The notes: generated from the sequence alone by a model not told the origin. A stretch of DNA of 64,000 nt from Pseudarthrobacter sp. NamE5 (GCF_005796225.1 NZ_CM016730.1:1-64000); one strand, 5' to 3'. Shown: positions 44,128 through 53,130, counted from the first letter of the stretch. Made by a program: numbers and translations.

Positions 44128-44391
44128 ACCCGGTTGCTCTGTGAGCGGCTGGCAGTCTGGTGCTGTGGCCGGGCCTAGGTGTGACTCACCCATGGGTTTG
44201 CCTCCAAAGTGACCTTTGCGGAGTGCGCTTTCTTGGATATGTCCGCCTTGGCCGGGTCCAGCATCGGTTCTGTCTACAGCGCTGGCCTGATTAGAAGCAT
44301 GCCCACCCGAGCTCCGGGTGTGGCCCATTACAGACCTGCCACGCCGTAACCCACTGATGCACTTTCATTTCCGGTACTGAGGAGGAACAGG
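44128..44391 (+). ncRNA. Leader of second IS110 element, possible bridge RNA
   Basis: About 260 noncoding bases upstream of the second IS110 transposase, with GGAGG before its ATG. As for element A, a bridge RNA is expected in this position by family knowledge. Several G/C-rich complementary stretches exist. Exact boundaries are not determinable by eye. Confidence 0.35.
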
Positions 44392-45456
44392 ATGATCGTC
44401 GCAGACCACTTCGGCTTCGTAGTAGGCATTGATACGCACGCAAAAACGCACACACTAGCCATCATCAACACCGCAAACGGCGAGGAAATAGCGAACGAAA
44501 CATTCCCAGCCAACGCGACCGGAGGCAATCGCGCCCTATCCTGGATCCTGCGCTGCACCGACGGTAATCCTGAGCAGGTTCTACTCTCCATGGAGGGAAC
44601 AGGGTCGTACGGCGCGAAACTTCGGCAACAAGCCTCCGACGCCGGCTTCCAAGTGACAGAAGCGCCCGTACCTAACCAACGACTCGGCCGATACCAGGGC
44701 AAATCCGACTCCATCGATGCCACCCGCGCAGCACGCGCGACCCTGAGCATCCCTATGGACCGTCTCCGGGAACCCCGGTCCGGGCAGAACCACATGGCAT
44801 TACGGATCCTCTCGAACGCGCGCCGCACCATGGCGCGGGAACGCACCGCAGCCATCAACGCTCTGACAGCCCTCCTGCGCGTCGTAGACCTCGGCATGGA
44901 TGCACGGAAACCATTGACCGTCACTCAGATCCAGACCATCGCAGCATGGCGGGAAAGGGACGAGGAATTTGGAGTCCAAACCTGCCGCCGGGAAGCCACA
45001 CGCCTCGCGAAACAGATCCTGACCCTGCAGGAACAGATGGCCAAAAATCATTCAGAACTCGAGGCACTCGTGCAGCAAGTTCAGCCGGCTCTTCTGAATG
45101 TCTACGGTATTGGTCCGGTGCTGGCTGCAATCATCCTCACAGCATGGTCACACACCGGGAGGCTGCGCTCCGAGGCCGCATTCGCAGCCCTGGCCGGCAC
45201 CTGCCCCGTCCCAGCCTCCTCCGGCAGCAACACCAGATTCCGGCTGAACCGCGGCGGCGACCGTCAACTCAACAAAGCCATTTACACCATCGCCCTCATC
45301 AGAATGAATAGGGATGCCGCTACCAGAGACTACGTCGCCAAACGGACAAGCCAGGGCAGAACCAAGAAGGAAATCATCCGAAGCCTAAAGAGATACATCA
45401 CCCGGCAGATATACCGGACGCTCATGGCCCAGGAGGCTCTCCTGCCAGCAACATGA
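44392..45456 (+). mobile_element. IS110-family transposase, element B
   Basis: 354 residues from ATG 44392. DEDD domain: GFVVGIDTHAKTHTLAIIN, later SMEGTGSYGAKLRQ and GKSDSIDATRAARATL. C-terminal part: LLNVYGIGPVLAAIILTAWS, FAALAGTCPVPASSG, NTRFRLNRGGDRQLNKAIY. It is only distantly related to element A (different length and different motif details), so the two IS copies arrived independently. Full length and apparently intact. Confidence 0.93.
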
Positions 45457-45552
45457 TTCTTGGGGCAGGACGGGCTGGAGATTTGAGCAGCATGCTACCG
45501 TCTTCCCTATGACTCGACAGCAAGATGGGGACCTGGGCGAAGGCGAGACACG

Positions 45553-45573
45553 GCGCGGGCTGTAAGCCCGCGC
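45553..45573. repeat. Strong hairpin after IS110 element B
   Basis: GCGCGGGCT-gta-AGCCCGCGC, a perfect 9-bp G/C stem with a three-base loop, about 100 bp after the transposase. It lacks a T-run, so intrinsic termination is doubtful; it may mark the element's right flank. Confidence 0.5.
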
Positions 45574-45664
45574 GTCGTAGAACTGCACCTTAGCGCGGCC
45601 GTGTAAACGGCCCTATTTTGTGCTGCCCCGACGCGGTCCATTTTCACCGTCGTAGGAGTCATCA

Positions 45665-46909
45665 ATGAGTTTCAAAATTTCCCCAACCCAAAGCTCGTCC
45701 AAAACAAAACGCAGGCACTACGCCCTGGCTGCCCTCCTGTTCCTCACTCTTGGCGCTCATGTGGGGGTCTGGGCGGTCCAGCTATCCGACCTTGCCCGGG
45801 AATTTAGCCTCTCACCAGGGCAGCTCGGAGGGCTCCTGGCAGTGCCTGCCATAGCTGGCCTCGTTACCCTTTTCGGTGGGGGCTATCTTGCCGATCGATT
45901 CGGACGAAAGCCCGTCCTGCTGATAGGACTCACCGGCACCGCCGTGTCGTTCCTTCTACTAAGCCATGTCACAGCTGTCAGCCACCTCGTTGTCGGCCTT
46001 CTTCTTTACGGTCTGTTCATCAGTTTCGTCGATTTAGGAGCCAACTCCGTTGGCGCCGACTACGAATCGGAGCATCGAGTCCTGGCAATGACGGGTCTTC
46101 ATGCCTGGTTCAGTTTCGGGGCTCTTGCCGGAGCCGTCACCGCAGGCCTCTTGCTGGCGGCCGGTGTCGGATTCAGAGCCGTCTATACGGCACTCGCTGT
46201 TGCGTTGCTGACCACGGCATTGGTCGTGTTTGTCGCAACCCTCCCCGTGCCCGCCCTGCCCGATGAACAGAACCCTGCACCTAAGGAGAATCGTGGCCAG
46301 CTATGGGGACTGCCTGGCGTCGGCATAGCGATTGTTATGGTCACTATCTGCTTCTTCGGAGATGGTGCGCTGGAAAGCTTTCTCTCCATCTACCTCAGGG
46401 ACACTCTGGCGACAGGGCCCCTTATGGCAGGAATCGGCATCGGCAGTTTCCACTTAGCGTCACTGTTGGGCCGGCTACTTTCTGCCTCCGTCCAGCATCG
46501 AATCGGTGAACGTCGCACACTGACGTTCTCGGCTCTACTGGCCGCGGCCGGGATCGCGTTAGCAGTCGCTACAACCAATGCCACCATTGCCATCTTCGGC
46601 ATACTGGTAGTCGGCTTCGCTATCGCCCCCATTGTTCCGACATCGCTCTCCCTGGCAGCCAGAGCTGCACCGGGCAAATCAGGTCAAGCCGTCGGGCTGG
46701 CCACCGCCGTCGGTTATGGATCATTCATCCTCAGCCCCGTAGTCATCGGCGCCGTTGCAACTGCAACGACGCTTCGCATCGGGCTAGGCACATTGATCCT
46801 GACTGCCCTGGCCATGGCCCTAGTGGCCGCCAAATGGCCGGGTCGGTCTTCAACGGATGTTCCGACCACCACTTCTACTGAGTACCAGTTGGACGAGCCG
46901 CGTCCTTAA
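45665..46909 (+). CDS. MFS transporter (12-helix)
   Basis: 414 residues from ATG 45665 with AGGAG upstream. Motif A of the superfamily: GGYLADRFGRKPVLLIG between helices 2 and 3. Twelve hydrophobic segments in two halves with a central loop rich in Pro, Asn and Glu. The protein resembles MFS exporters or sugar transporters with FISFVDLGANSVGADYE and GLHAWFSFGALAGA. Substrate unknown. Single gene, followed by a strong hairpin. Confidence 0.88.
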   Translation: MSFKISPTQSSSKTKRRHYALAALLFLTLGAHVGVWAVQLSDLAREFSLSPGQLGGLLAVPAIAGLVTLFGGGYLADRFGRKPVLLIGLTGTAVSFLLLSHVTAVSHLVVGLLLYGLFISFVDLGANSVGADYESEHRVLAMTGLHAWFSFGALAGAVTAGLLLAAGVGFRAVYTALAVALLTTALVVFVATLPVPALPDEQNPAPKENRGQLWGLPGVGIAIVMVTICFFGDGALESFLSIYLRDTLATGPLMAGIGIGSFHLASLLGRLLSASVQHRIGERRTLTFSALLAAAGIALAVATTNATIAIFGILVVGFAIAPIVPTSLSLAARAAPGKSGQAVGLATAVGYGSFILSPVVIGAVATATTLRIGLGTLILTALAMALVAAKWPGRSSTDVPTTTSTEYQLDEPRP

Positions 46910-46928
46910 CTCACGACGGACTCTCTAT

Positions 46929-46970
46929 TTGGTTGGGTCCGGGTGGAGCACTCGAGCCGGACCCAACCAA
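46929..46970 (+). terminator. Hairpin after MFS transporter
   Basis: A perfect 14-bp stem, TTGGTTGGGTCCGG (46929-46942) with CCGGACCCAACCAA (46957-46970), loop 14 bases, 20 bp after the MFS stop. No long T-run follows. Confidence 0.65.
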
Positions 46971-47301
46971 GTCCCCCTATTCCTGAATCGAGGGACAAAA
47001 GAGAATGGCTTGACGGATATAGAAGCATCCAAGACAGACGTCGCCGGCCAGCCTGTCACCAGTCAGGTTTCTTTCAGCAGGGACGACACACACCCTCCAG
47101 GCGGGGCGAAGTTTGGGCAGCGACGGAACCGTAGCCAGGAAGCGACTTCTAAGACGCACGGGGGCTTCCAGCCCGGTCACCGGCGGTGACAACCACAAGC
47201 TGCAGGGCGGCGCTCATCACCACCCAGTACCACAGGCCCGCGTGATCCAAGCAATGGCACCGGCCGCACATCCGGGCACCACAAACATTCATGATGACGA
47301 C
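46971..47301. other. Noncoding stretch, 331 bp
   Basis: It lies between two convergent transcription units (MFS gene and the plasmid maintenance operon). Short frames on both strands have no family likeness. Confidence 0.4.
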
Positions 47302-47332
47302 GAAGGCCGGCACCCGATAGGTGTCGGCCTTC
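47302..47332 (-). terminator. Hairpin ending the ssb-parB-HTH operon
   Basis: GAAGGCCGGCACC (47302-47314) pairs with GGTGTCGGCCTTC (47320-47332) with one G-T wobble and a five-base loop. It starts 25 bp after the HTH gene stop, on the operon's 3' side. Confidence 0.6.
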
Positions 47333-47356
47333 ATGTTGCTCGGGGAACTGGGTTCT

Positions 47357-47644
47357 TTAGCTGCCACCAGGAGTGTCGACGTCCGGGATCTGCCCGGACG
47401 CGATGCGCTCTGCGGTCTTCTCATAAGCGGCATCAATGAAGGCTGCGAGGTCATCCTCACGCACCCGCCAGACATTGCGTCCACCAAATTGGGCAGCCCT
47501 CAACTCGCCGCTTTTCACCAGCGCATAAATCGACGGCATGCCCAGGTTCAGGACTTCCTGAACCTGTTCAAGGGACAGCATCCTGGGCAACGTCGGCGGT
47601 GCCGGGACCTTCCCTTGATTCATTTCTTCGGTCAACCTTCCCAT
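47357..47644 (-). CDS. Helix-turn-helix (excisionase-type) DNA-binding protein
   Basis: 95 residues. HTH_17/MerR-like core: MLSLEQVQEVLNLGMPSIYA, then LVKSGELRAAQFGGRNVWRV and REDDLAAFIDAA. These are the hallmarks of excisionase-like winged-helix proteins, often found at the end of plasmid partition operons. Preceded by the small ParB gene with a two-base gap. It may regulate the operon or direct recombination. Confidence 0.85.
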   Translation of the reverse strand: MGRLTEEMNQGKVPAPPTLPRMLSLEQVQEVLNLGMPSIYALVKSGELRAAQFGGRNVWRVREDDLAAFIDAAYEKTAERIASGQIPDVDTPGGS

Positions 47645-47646
47645 CG

Positions 47647-47916
47647 CTATGCGTCCTCGTTCCGGTGCTGCATCTCATCCATCGTTCGCTGCCCGCGGCG
47701 CAACTCCCCGGCTTTCACTCCAGGCCACGGCTTGCCGCCGTTGTACTTGCGCTGCAGGCGCTTCGCCTCGCGCATGCTCGCCCGGACGATGAAGTCCGAA
47801 ACACTCGCGTCACCCTCTTCGGTCTTGCCGGCATTCACGAAGGCGGCACGGACTTGCTCGGCCTGCTCCTTGGTGTAGTAGGGCGTGAACGCAGCAATCT
47901 TCTTTGGCTTGGCCAT
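47647..47916 (-). CDS. Small ParB-like centromere-binding protein (pCXC100 type)
   Basis: 89 residues from ATG 47914-47916. The sequence AKPKKIAAFTPYYTKEQAEQ then SVSDFIVRASMREAKRLQRK and NGGKPWPGVKAGELRRGQR matches the C-terminal ribbon-helix-helix domain of the ParB proteins of actinobacterial plasmids such as pCXC100, which bind centromere repeats as dimers. No ParA gene is seen in the window. It is coupled to the HTH gene downstream. Confidence 0.78.
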   Translation of the reverse strand: MAKPKKIAAFTPYYTKEQAEQVRAAFVNAGKTEEGDASVSDFIVRASMREAKRLQRKYNGGKPWPGVKAGELRRGQRTMDEMQHRNEDA

Positions 47917-47931
47917 CACCACACGCTGGCC

Positions 47932-48384
47932 TTACTGGACTGCACGGAGCACCGGCGGCCACGGGTGCAGGCTATCCAGGTAGCCCTTCCCCAGCGACAT
48001 GGACCCGTCCTGATTAAAGCGGACGTCGGAGTGCTGGTGGCTGCCGCCGGCGTGCGCTATGGCAGCAAGCAGGAGGTCGAGATTATCCCGGTCAAGGCCC
48101 GGCACAAGATCACCCAGAACTACCGGCACATCCTCGGCCAATGACGCAGCCAGGAGCAGGAAACGACGCTCCCCACCGGAGAGCACACCCGCCTCCTCCG
48201 GGATGGCTGTGAAGTCAATCCATGCACTTACCTGGCCGGGGCCTTGCGGCTCGGTGCTGGTGTGCACCCATGGGTTACCGCGGGCGGCAAACTTCCCAAC
48301 AAAGCCCCGGATCAGCAACTCGGTGGCCGCCTCGATTGTGTACATGCCCCTTGCCCAGGCGCGAAGGTCATCTGCGTGCGTCAT
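47932..48384 (-). CDS. Hypothetical protein of the plasmid maintenance operon
   Basis: 150 residues. Conserved-looking blocks: ARGMYTIEAATELLIRGFVG, VSAWIDFTAIPEEAGVLSGG, ERRFLLLAASLAEDVPVVLG and LDSLHPWPPVLRAV. I recognise no domain; similar proteins occur next to ParB/SSB genes in Arthrobacter plasmids, from general memory. The ribosome-binding site AAAGGGATATTCC is upstream of the ATG. Same strand as ssb and parB with small gaps. Confidence 0.6.
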   Translation of the reverse strand: MTHADDLRAWARGMYTIEAATELLIRGFVGKFAARGNPWVHTSTEPQGPGQVSAWIDFTAIPEEAGVLSGGERRFLLLAASLAEDVPVVLGDLVPGLDRDNLDLLLAAIAHAGGSHQHSDVRFNQDGSMSLGKGYLDSLHPWPPVLRAVQ

Positions 48385-48471
48385 GGTGGAATATCCCTTT
48401 GCTCGTGGTCCGGGGTAGCTGGCGCTGCCTGTCGGGGCCAGCGTATCTGCTGACCCCGACAGTTGTACTGC

Positions 48472-48996
48472 TTAGAACGGGGGTTCGGACTCGGGTCCGT
48501 TGCCCCAGCCGCCGCCGGCGTTGCTGGTCGCCGGGATGCCCCAAGGGTCATCCTGCGGGGCTGACTGCGAACCCTGGTTGCTGCTTCCCTGGCCGCCGAA
48601 ACCACCGCCAGCCGGCCCGCCCTGGTTGCTGCGCTGGGAGCGGTTGACCTTGGCATTCGCGTACCGCAGGGACGGGCCGATTTCATCGACTTCGAGTTCG
48701 ATCACCGTGCGCTTCTCGCCTTCCTTGGTTTCGTAGGAACGGGACTTCAGCCGGCCCGTGACAATCACGCGCATGCCCTTGGCCAGAGATTCGGCCACAT
48801 TCTCAGCCGCTTCCCGCCACACACTGGCCCGGAGGAAAAGCGTCTCCCCGTCCTTCCACTCATTAGACTGACGTTCGAAAGTCCTGGGCGTTGAAGCGAT
48901 GGTGAAATTCGCTACCGCCGACCCACTCGGAGTGAAGCGCAACTCTGGATCTGATGTCAGGTTTCCAATGACAGTAATCGTGGTTTCGCCGGCCAT
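48472..48996 (-). CDS. ssb: Single-stranded DNA-binding protein
   Basis: 174 residues from ATG 48994-48996, behind AAAGGGAAGC. OB fold: [75 protein letters not shown] Gly/Gln/Asn-rich linker (110-160) ends in SEPPF, close to the conserved acidic DDDIPF tip. It coats single-stranded DNA during plasmid replication or transfer. The frame is open for 130 further codons upstream, see the next entry. Confidence 0.95.
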   Translation of the reverse strand: MAGETTITVIGNLTSDPELRFTPSGSAVANFTIASTPRTFERQSNEWKDGETLFLRASVWREAAENVAESLAKGMRVIVTGRLKSRSYETKEGEKRTVIELEVDEIGPSLRYANAKVNRSQRSNQGGPAGGGFGGQGSSNQGSQSAPQDDPWGIPATSNAGGGWGNGPESEPPF

Positions 48997-49386
48997 GATG
49001 CTTCCCTTTCCTCGTGTGCTGGTGATGTTCTCGACGTCCGTTGTGGGTTCGTTCTGAAGTTCGGTCCCACCCGGTTCATCGTGGGTGAGGTCGTTGAGTT
49101 GGTACTGGGTCGCAGTGTGTTCATCCCAGAGCCCGCCCTCCCCGATCGGGGCGCGGCTAATCGCCTCAAGGTACCGGTCATCCCCTCCCTTGTCCCGGAC
49201 GTCGTAGCCGTCGTACAGGTCCTCAACGCAGGGTTCCACAATGGCGGGTTCCACAACGTAGGGGTCCACAACGTCGGGGTAGATCCTGCCGCTGGGGTTG
49301 ACCTGCCGGAACAGGTCCACCTCCAACGGGATCCGTGGGCTGAGGTTGAACCCGACGACCGGGCGCGGGGTCGGCACGGCCCTCAC
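48997..49386 (-). CDS. In-frame leader ORF fused to ssb (possible N-terminal extension)
   Basis: From GTG 49384-49386, which overlaps the glutaredoxin gene stop as GTGA, 130 codons run without a stop straight into ssb. The protein is acidic ([53 protein letters not shown]) and has no recognised fold. A 15-bp repeat (49231-49275, three copies) encodes the VVEPA-type pentads. Either the real product is a 304-residue SSB with a long N-terminal extension, or a separate gene lost its stop, with SSB made from the internal ATG. I favour two starts. Confidence 0.5.
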
Positions 49387-49649
49387 GCTGCCTTGTGAGT
49401 CATGGCTGCGTGGACGAGCTTGTCGCGGCGCAGGCCGGACCAGTGGTCCTGGTCATCGGTGTTGTTCACGACGACCGGTGCCTGGGAGTAGCCGAGTTCG
49501 GCGGTGATGTACTCCAGTGCTGCCGGCACTTCGGTAATGTCCACGGCCGTATAGGTGATGCCCCTGGAGTCGAAGTAGTCCTTCGTCTTCTGGCAGTTAG
49601 GGCAGTCGGGCTTGGTGTAGACCGTGTAAGCGGTGGGTGAAGCAGTCAT
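49383..49649 (-). CDS. Glutaredoxin-like protein
   Basis: 88 residues from ATG 49647-49649 (AGGTGC upstream; a TTG eight codons earlier is possible). Thioredoxin fold: [20 protein letters not shown] with the CPNC redox motif (Cys16, Cys19), then [19 protein letters not shown] and the cis-proline site SQAPVVV. It ends [14 protein letters not shown], like NrdH/mycoredoxin-type glutaredoxins, which reduce disulphides in, for example, ribonucleotide reductase. It heads the operon with ssb and parB. Confidence 0.9.
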   Translation of the reverse strand: MTASPTAYTVYTKPDCPNCQKTKDYFDSRGITYTAVDITEVPAALEYITAELGYSQAPVVVNNTDDQDHWSGLRRDKLVHAAMTHKAA

Positions 49650-49718
49650 TTTCAGCACCTGGTTTCGTATCAAATGAGTTTCGTTCGTCTGGCTGACTTG
49701 CTACTTCAATTCTATCAA

Positions 49719-49734
49719 TCATTCAACTGAATGA
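49719..49734. promoter_or_regulatory. Palindrome upstream of glutaredoxin-ssb operon
   Basis: TCATTCA-ac-TGAATGA, exact 7-bp arms, lies about 70 bp before the glutaredoxin start, in an A/T-rich stretch that suits a promoter. It is a possible operator. Confidence 0.45.
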
Positions 49735-49930
49735 ATAGGGGTTTTACGGCTTATTCTAGGGCTTTTCGGAAACCCTTTGTCTCAGATGGGTTGCTTCCTG
49801 CCCCCTGGACCACGGTTACGGGCTGTCGATTTCAAAGCTGATTGCACTTATGGCAGAAGTCCTCTGCACTTCGCCTGGTTGAGAACTACATCCGCCATTG
49901 TCAGAAGCTGGCGGGATAAGTTTTGTCACT

Positions 49931-50272
49931 ATGGCACTCACTTCGGCGCAACGATCTGCGCAACGGTCACTTGTCGGTCTCATTCGGGCGGGGAGCGCCG
50001 TCGTCAGTCGTAAAGAGGGACTGAGCATTTGGCGTGCGCGAGGTAGCGAGGAATGGCAGGTCAGCGTGGACGAGATCACGAATCATCTTGACGTTCTACA
50101 AGTGCCTTACTCAGTTGCTGTTGTCCTGCGGCCGGCGCACGGAAAACAACCCCGACAGGCGGGCTTCTCTGTCCAGGTGGAGTGGGATCGGCTTGACTCC
50201 CTAGTGCGTTGGGTTCCTTCGCTCCGCGTGCTCATGGATGCCGTTGATGAGAGCCCTGAGGGCACCAAGTAG
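49931..50272 (+). CDS. Hypothetical protein
   Basis: 113 residues from ATG 49931 (an in-frame TTG at 49898 is an alternative). Alpha/beta character: LVGLIRAGSAVVSRKEGLSI, WQVSVDEITNHLDVLQVPYS, GFSVQVEWDRLDSLVRWVPS. No family recognised. It precedes the DinB-like gene by 12 bp, so they are probably co-transcribed. Confidence 0.5.
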   Translation: MALTSAQRSAQRSLVGLIRAGSAVVSRKEGLSIWRARGSEEWQVSVDEITNHLDVLQVPYSVAVVLRPAHGKQPRQAGFSVQVEWDRLDSLVRWVPSLRVLMDAVDESPEGTK

Positions 50273-50284
50273 AAAGCAGTTTTC

Positions 50285-50866
50285 ATGTCCATGGATAAAA
50301 GAGGGCCACAGCTTCGTGAATATCTGAACGATGCCCGAGAAGCAATCCTGTGGAAATGTGAGGGCTTGAGTGATGCCCAGGCGCGCACTCCCCTTACTCC
50401 GACAGGCACTCACGTCATGGGCCTACTGCTCCACCTGGCCGTCACCGAATCCCAGTACTTCATCTCGTGTCTTGGACGGGAGATTGAGAACCCCGTTATC
50501 CGCAGCATTGTCGAATCCGAGGACCCCCAGGCAGACTTCCTCCCGCCGCCAAATATGACGCTGGCCGATGCTGTTGATATCTATCGGGAGACAACCGTCG
50601 CAGCCGATGCCGTGCTGGACGACCTGGAACTGGATTCACCGGCCGTGGTGCAGTGGTGGATAAAGCATCGGCACACTACGGTGGAGCGCCTGCTGGTACA
50701 TATGATCGCCGAATCTCACCGTCATGCCGGACACTTGGACATCGTCCGCGAGCAGCTGGACGGTTTCATCGGCTTGCGCCCATCCGCTCCGAACATTCCA
50801 GACCTCACGCCTGATCAGTGGAAAGAGCAGCGTCTGCGAATGGAAGAGCTAGCCGACGGGGCTTAG
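50285..50866 (+). CDS. DinB superfamily protein (DUF664 type)
   Basis: 193 residues. Four-helix DinB fold with three putative metal histidines: GLLLHLAVTESQYF and HMIAESHRHAGHLDIVREQL. DUF664/MST-type DinB proteins bind zinc or nickel and include thiol-dependent enzymes (mycothiol or bacillithiol transferases). Mycothiol is the actinobacterial thiol, so a role in detoxification is plausible. The start ATG 50285 is near the upstream stop. Confidence 0.85.
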   Translation: MSMDKRGPQLREYLNDAREAILWKCEGLSDAQARTPLTPTGTHVMGLLLHLAVTESQYFISCLGREIENPVIRSIVESEDPQADFLPPPNMTLADAVDIYRETTVAADAVLDDLELDSPAVVQWWIKHRHTTVERLLVHMIAESHRHAGHLDIVREQLDGFIGLRPSAPNIPDLTPDQWKEQRLRMEELADGA

Positions 50867-51257
50867 GGGACGGTCAGTCATTCTGGGATATCCGGCCGGG
50901 CGAACTGGGAACAGGACTTTAGGGCAAACAGACACTCGTTGAGGAGTAACGGACAGCCCCTGATCCGAACCGGTCTTCACAAAGCCCGGAACTCAGCGGA
51001 AAGTTGTGCAGTCAGCTTCTGAAAATGACACGGACGGTGAGCCCCGCCGCCGGCTACTGTGGTCATCCCCGCAGGTTCGCCGCGCCGCAGCCCCCCTGTG
51101 CCTGAAAAGTCCCCTTGGTCGTCTGGGTGATGGGGGCACCTGGCGGGAATGGCAGCGCTGAATTGGTGTCGTCCCTGCTGAAAAAACCCGACCCCCGCAA
51201 CGGGTCACCCGCCAACGCAGGGTGTGGACCATGGAGAACGTGCCCGCGCCTGTGCTT
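50867..51257. other. Noncoding stretch, 391 bp
   Basis: It lies between the DinB-like gene and the end of a leftward membrane protein gene. No gene, terminator or repeat was found with confidence. Confidence 0.4.
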
Positions 51258-51644
51258 CTAGGAGTCCTGGGCCTTTCCTAATACCCAGCGGTTCCACCGG
51301 CTGGAGGATCCGGGTGGTGGGCCGAGGGTGCGGATTGCCTTCTTGCACCAGCGGTTGCAGAGGTAATAGTGGGCCGCACCAAGGACAAGGAGGCCGGCCA
51401 GGATGATCAGGGACTGATCCTTTGCGGCCTGGTACTCGTAGTATCCGGGCTGGCCGTACGCCAGTTCCCCGGAAACCAATGGGCCGGTCACGGCCAAAAA
51501 GTAGTTGAGGGCCAGGCCGAACGGGAACATCAGCAGAAATAGCGGCAAAAGCACCATGGCGAAATATTTGAGCCAAAGTTTGCCGCAGCGTTTGTTCCAG
51601 GTCGCCAGCTGCTGTTTCTGGTCGGCATCGATCGCCTGCGCCAT
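51258..51644 (-). CDS. Small membrane protein, hypothetical
   Basis: 128 residues from ATG 51642-51644 directly after GGGGGAGAGT. A charged N-terminus (AIDADQKQQLATWNKRCGKL), then two membrane helices (YFAMVLLPLFLLMFPFGLAL and SLIILAGLLVLGAAHYYL) and a basic C-terminus with cysteines (YLCNRWCKKAIRTLG). No family recognised. Confidence 0.65.
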   Translation of the reverse strand: MAQAIDADQKQQLATWNKRCGKLWLKYFAMVLLPLFLLMFPFGLALNYFLAVTGPLVSGELAYGQPGYYEYQAAKDQSLIILAGLLVLGAAHYYLCNRWCKKAIRTLGPPPGSSSRWNRWVLGKAQDS

Positions 51645-51875
51645 ACTCTCCCCCAATGAGCGTCTCTTGTGCACAGCTTACGGCCTCGGAACGCCCACCA
51701 ATTTGAAAAGTAAGCATGCTTTCTATTAGTTTGGTGTCAGCTTCTTCGCCTGTCCCCCCATCTGGCGGAGTGGTTGCCAGGAAAGGCCCCGCTTGTGCCC
51801 AGTGCTGCGGGGCTTTTCGCTGTCTGCGCTTGCGCGGCGGCTGTCAGTTAGTTCGGAACGGCAGAGGAGTATGCA

Positions 51876-52103
51876 ATGGCCCAGGGCGATATCGAGACGT
51901 ACCACCAAGACGGTGCCTGGAAGAACAAGCGCGAAGGCAGCGACCGGCCGTTCGGGACCGGCTACGGGACCAAGGACGAGGCAATAGCCGCCGGCCGGGA
52001 CGCCGCGAAAGCTGACAAGGTCGAGCACGTCATCAAGAACGAGAACGGCCAAATTGGTGAGAAGAACAGCTACGGCAACGATCCCCGGAACGTGCCGGGC
52101 TGA
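51876..52103 (+). CDS. DUF2188 domain protein
   Basis: 75 residues, GAGGAG upstream of the ATG. DIETYHQDGAWKNKREGSDR then TKDEAIAAGRDAAKADKVEH and VIKNENGQIGEKNSYGNDP is the DUF2188 pattern (small DNA-damage or stress-linked protein of unknown role). Followed by a very strong terminator hairpin. Confidence 0.88.
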   Translation: MAQGDIETYHQDGAWKNKREGSDRPFGTGYGTKDEAIAAGRDAAKADKVEHVIKNENGQIGEKNSYGNDPRNVPG

Positions 52104-52145
52104 TCGAGCGGTGTAGCCGCCCCGTGTGTTTGTGCCGGGGAGACA

Positions 52146-52182
52146 AGAAGGGCCGGCCCAGTTCAAACGGGCCGGCCCTTCT
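52146..52182 (+). terminator. Terminator hairpin after DUF2188 gene
   Basis: AGAAGGGCCGGCCC (52146-52159) pairs perfectly with GGGCCGGCCCTTCT (52169-52182); nine-base loop. It starts 43 bp after the stop codon. The stem with A/T ends is typical of intrinsic terminators in high-GC actinobacteria. Confidence 0.8.
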
Positions 52183-52420
52183 GCGTTCTCCTCGGCAAAG
52201 GAAATCAACGGATTCAGCCTAGCTGAATATTGTCGGTGGTGCCTGCAGCTGCCAGGTAAACGTCGTTGTCCCTGGCAATCGCGGCACCTGGGTGGTGCCT
52301 GTGATGGGTGCGTTAATTGGCGGTCCGCCGCTGGTGAGTGGCTGCTGTGGTTCGCCCTGCGCGGCGGACCCCCCGACTTCTGGAAGGTTCCCTGCCCCTC
52401 CGTGGCGATTGGCCGGGGTC

Positions 52421-52456
52421 TTGCCGGGCGGGGTTACCGCCCGGCAAGGGTGTTTT
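52421..52456 (+). terminator. Terminator-like hairpin with T-run, in a 369-bp gene-free stretch
   Basis: TTGCCGGGCGG (52421-52431) pairs with CCGCCCGGCAA (52437-52447), followed by GGGTGTTTTT. The same 11-bp stem recurs at 54591-54621. The surrounding gene-free stretch 52183-52551 holds nothing else that I recognise. Confidence 0.7.
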
Positions 52457-52551
52457 TACGCGGCCGCGTCGTCCTCGGCAGGTTTGAGGCCGTCGAGGAT
52501 GATCTGCTCAACCTCGCTGGGGGTGTATCTTCTCCGGACTAGTTGCGCCAA

Positions 52552-53130
52552 TCAACTTCCCTTCGCGGCCTTGTCCGTCAGGGGGGTACCCGGCCGAACA
52601 CGGAACGCACCCCCGTGGAACCGTTTCCGTAAGATTCTCAGGATGCCTCTGCGCCTCCGCCCAATTGCCCTGGCCACCAAAAGTAGTGAAACGGCGCCGA
52701 GCACAATGAAAAACCAGCCCATCACATACCAGGTGAACGACCCAGGACCCGTGCCTAACTGGAATACGTTTGGAAACTGCAATAGAGCGAGTCCGAAGAT
52801 CAAACACGTGATGGAGTAAACGATCCCTTCGATCCAGTTCCTGACTTTTCTATTCTTGGGCGTCGACAACACCAAGTACTGCCGAGATGCTTCATGGCCA
52901 GAACGCAGCAAGTCATTCCGAAGATAGGGAGCGTGTGCACTACCGGCGTCACCTGGCCCGAGCTCACCAACAGCCTTCGCTAGGGCGTAGGACTCAGTTG
53001 CGATATTGTGCGCCCGTATCCGACCACTTGACTCACGAATCTTCAGGAACAATGTCACCAGTGACACCCCGGGCGCCACGACGGCAGCGGCGATAGTCGG
53101 GACGCTCTTCCCAACTTCGTTCCAATCCAT
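52552..53130 (-). CDS. Membrane protein, hypothetical
   Basis: 192 residues from ATG 53128-53130 behind AGGAAG. One hydrophobic N-terminal segment (TIAAAVVAPGVSLVTLFL), a soluble helical middle (IATESYALAKAVGELGPGDA), then two membrane helices (IVYSITCLIFGLALLQFPNV and WYVMGWFFIVLGAVSLLLVA) and a strongly basic tail (RAIGRRRRGILRILRKRF). No family known. A short paralogous fragment of its start lies at 55719-55769. Confidence 0.65.
   Translation of the reverse strand: MDWNEVGKSVPTIAAAVVAPGVSLVTLFLKIRESSGRIRAHNIATESYALAKAVGELGPGDAGSAHAPYLRNDLLRSGHEASRQYLVLSTPKNRKVRNWIEGIVYSITCLIFGLALLQFPNVFQLGTGPGSFTWYVMGWFFIVLGAVSLLLVARAIGRRRRGILRILRKRFHGGAFRVRPGTPLTDKAAKGS

Noticed and set aside
48994..48996. 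Taking the 304-codon frame as the only SSB product
   Set aside because: The internal ATG has its own ribosome-binding site and gives an exact SSB start, so both starts are kept open.
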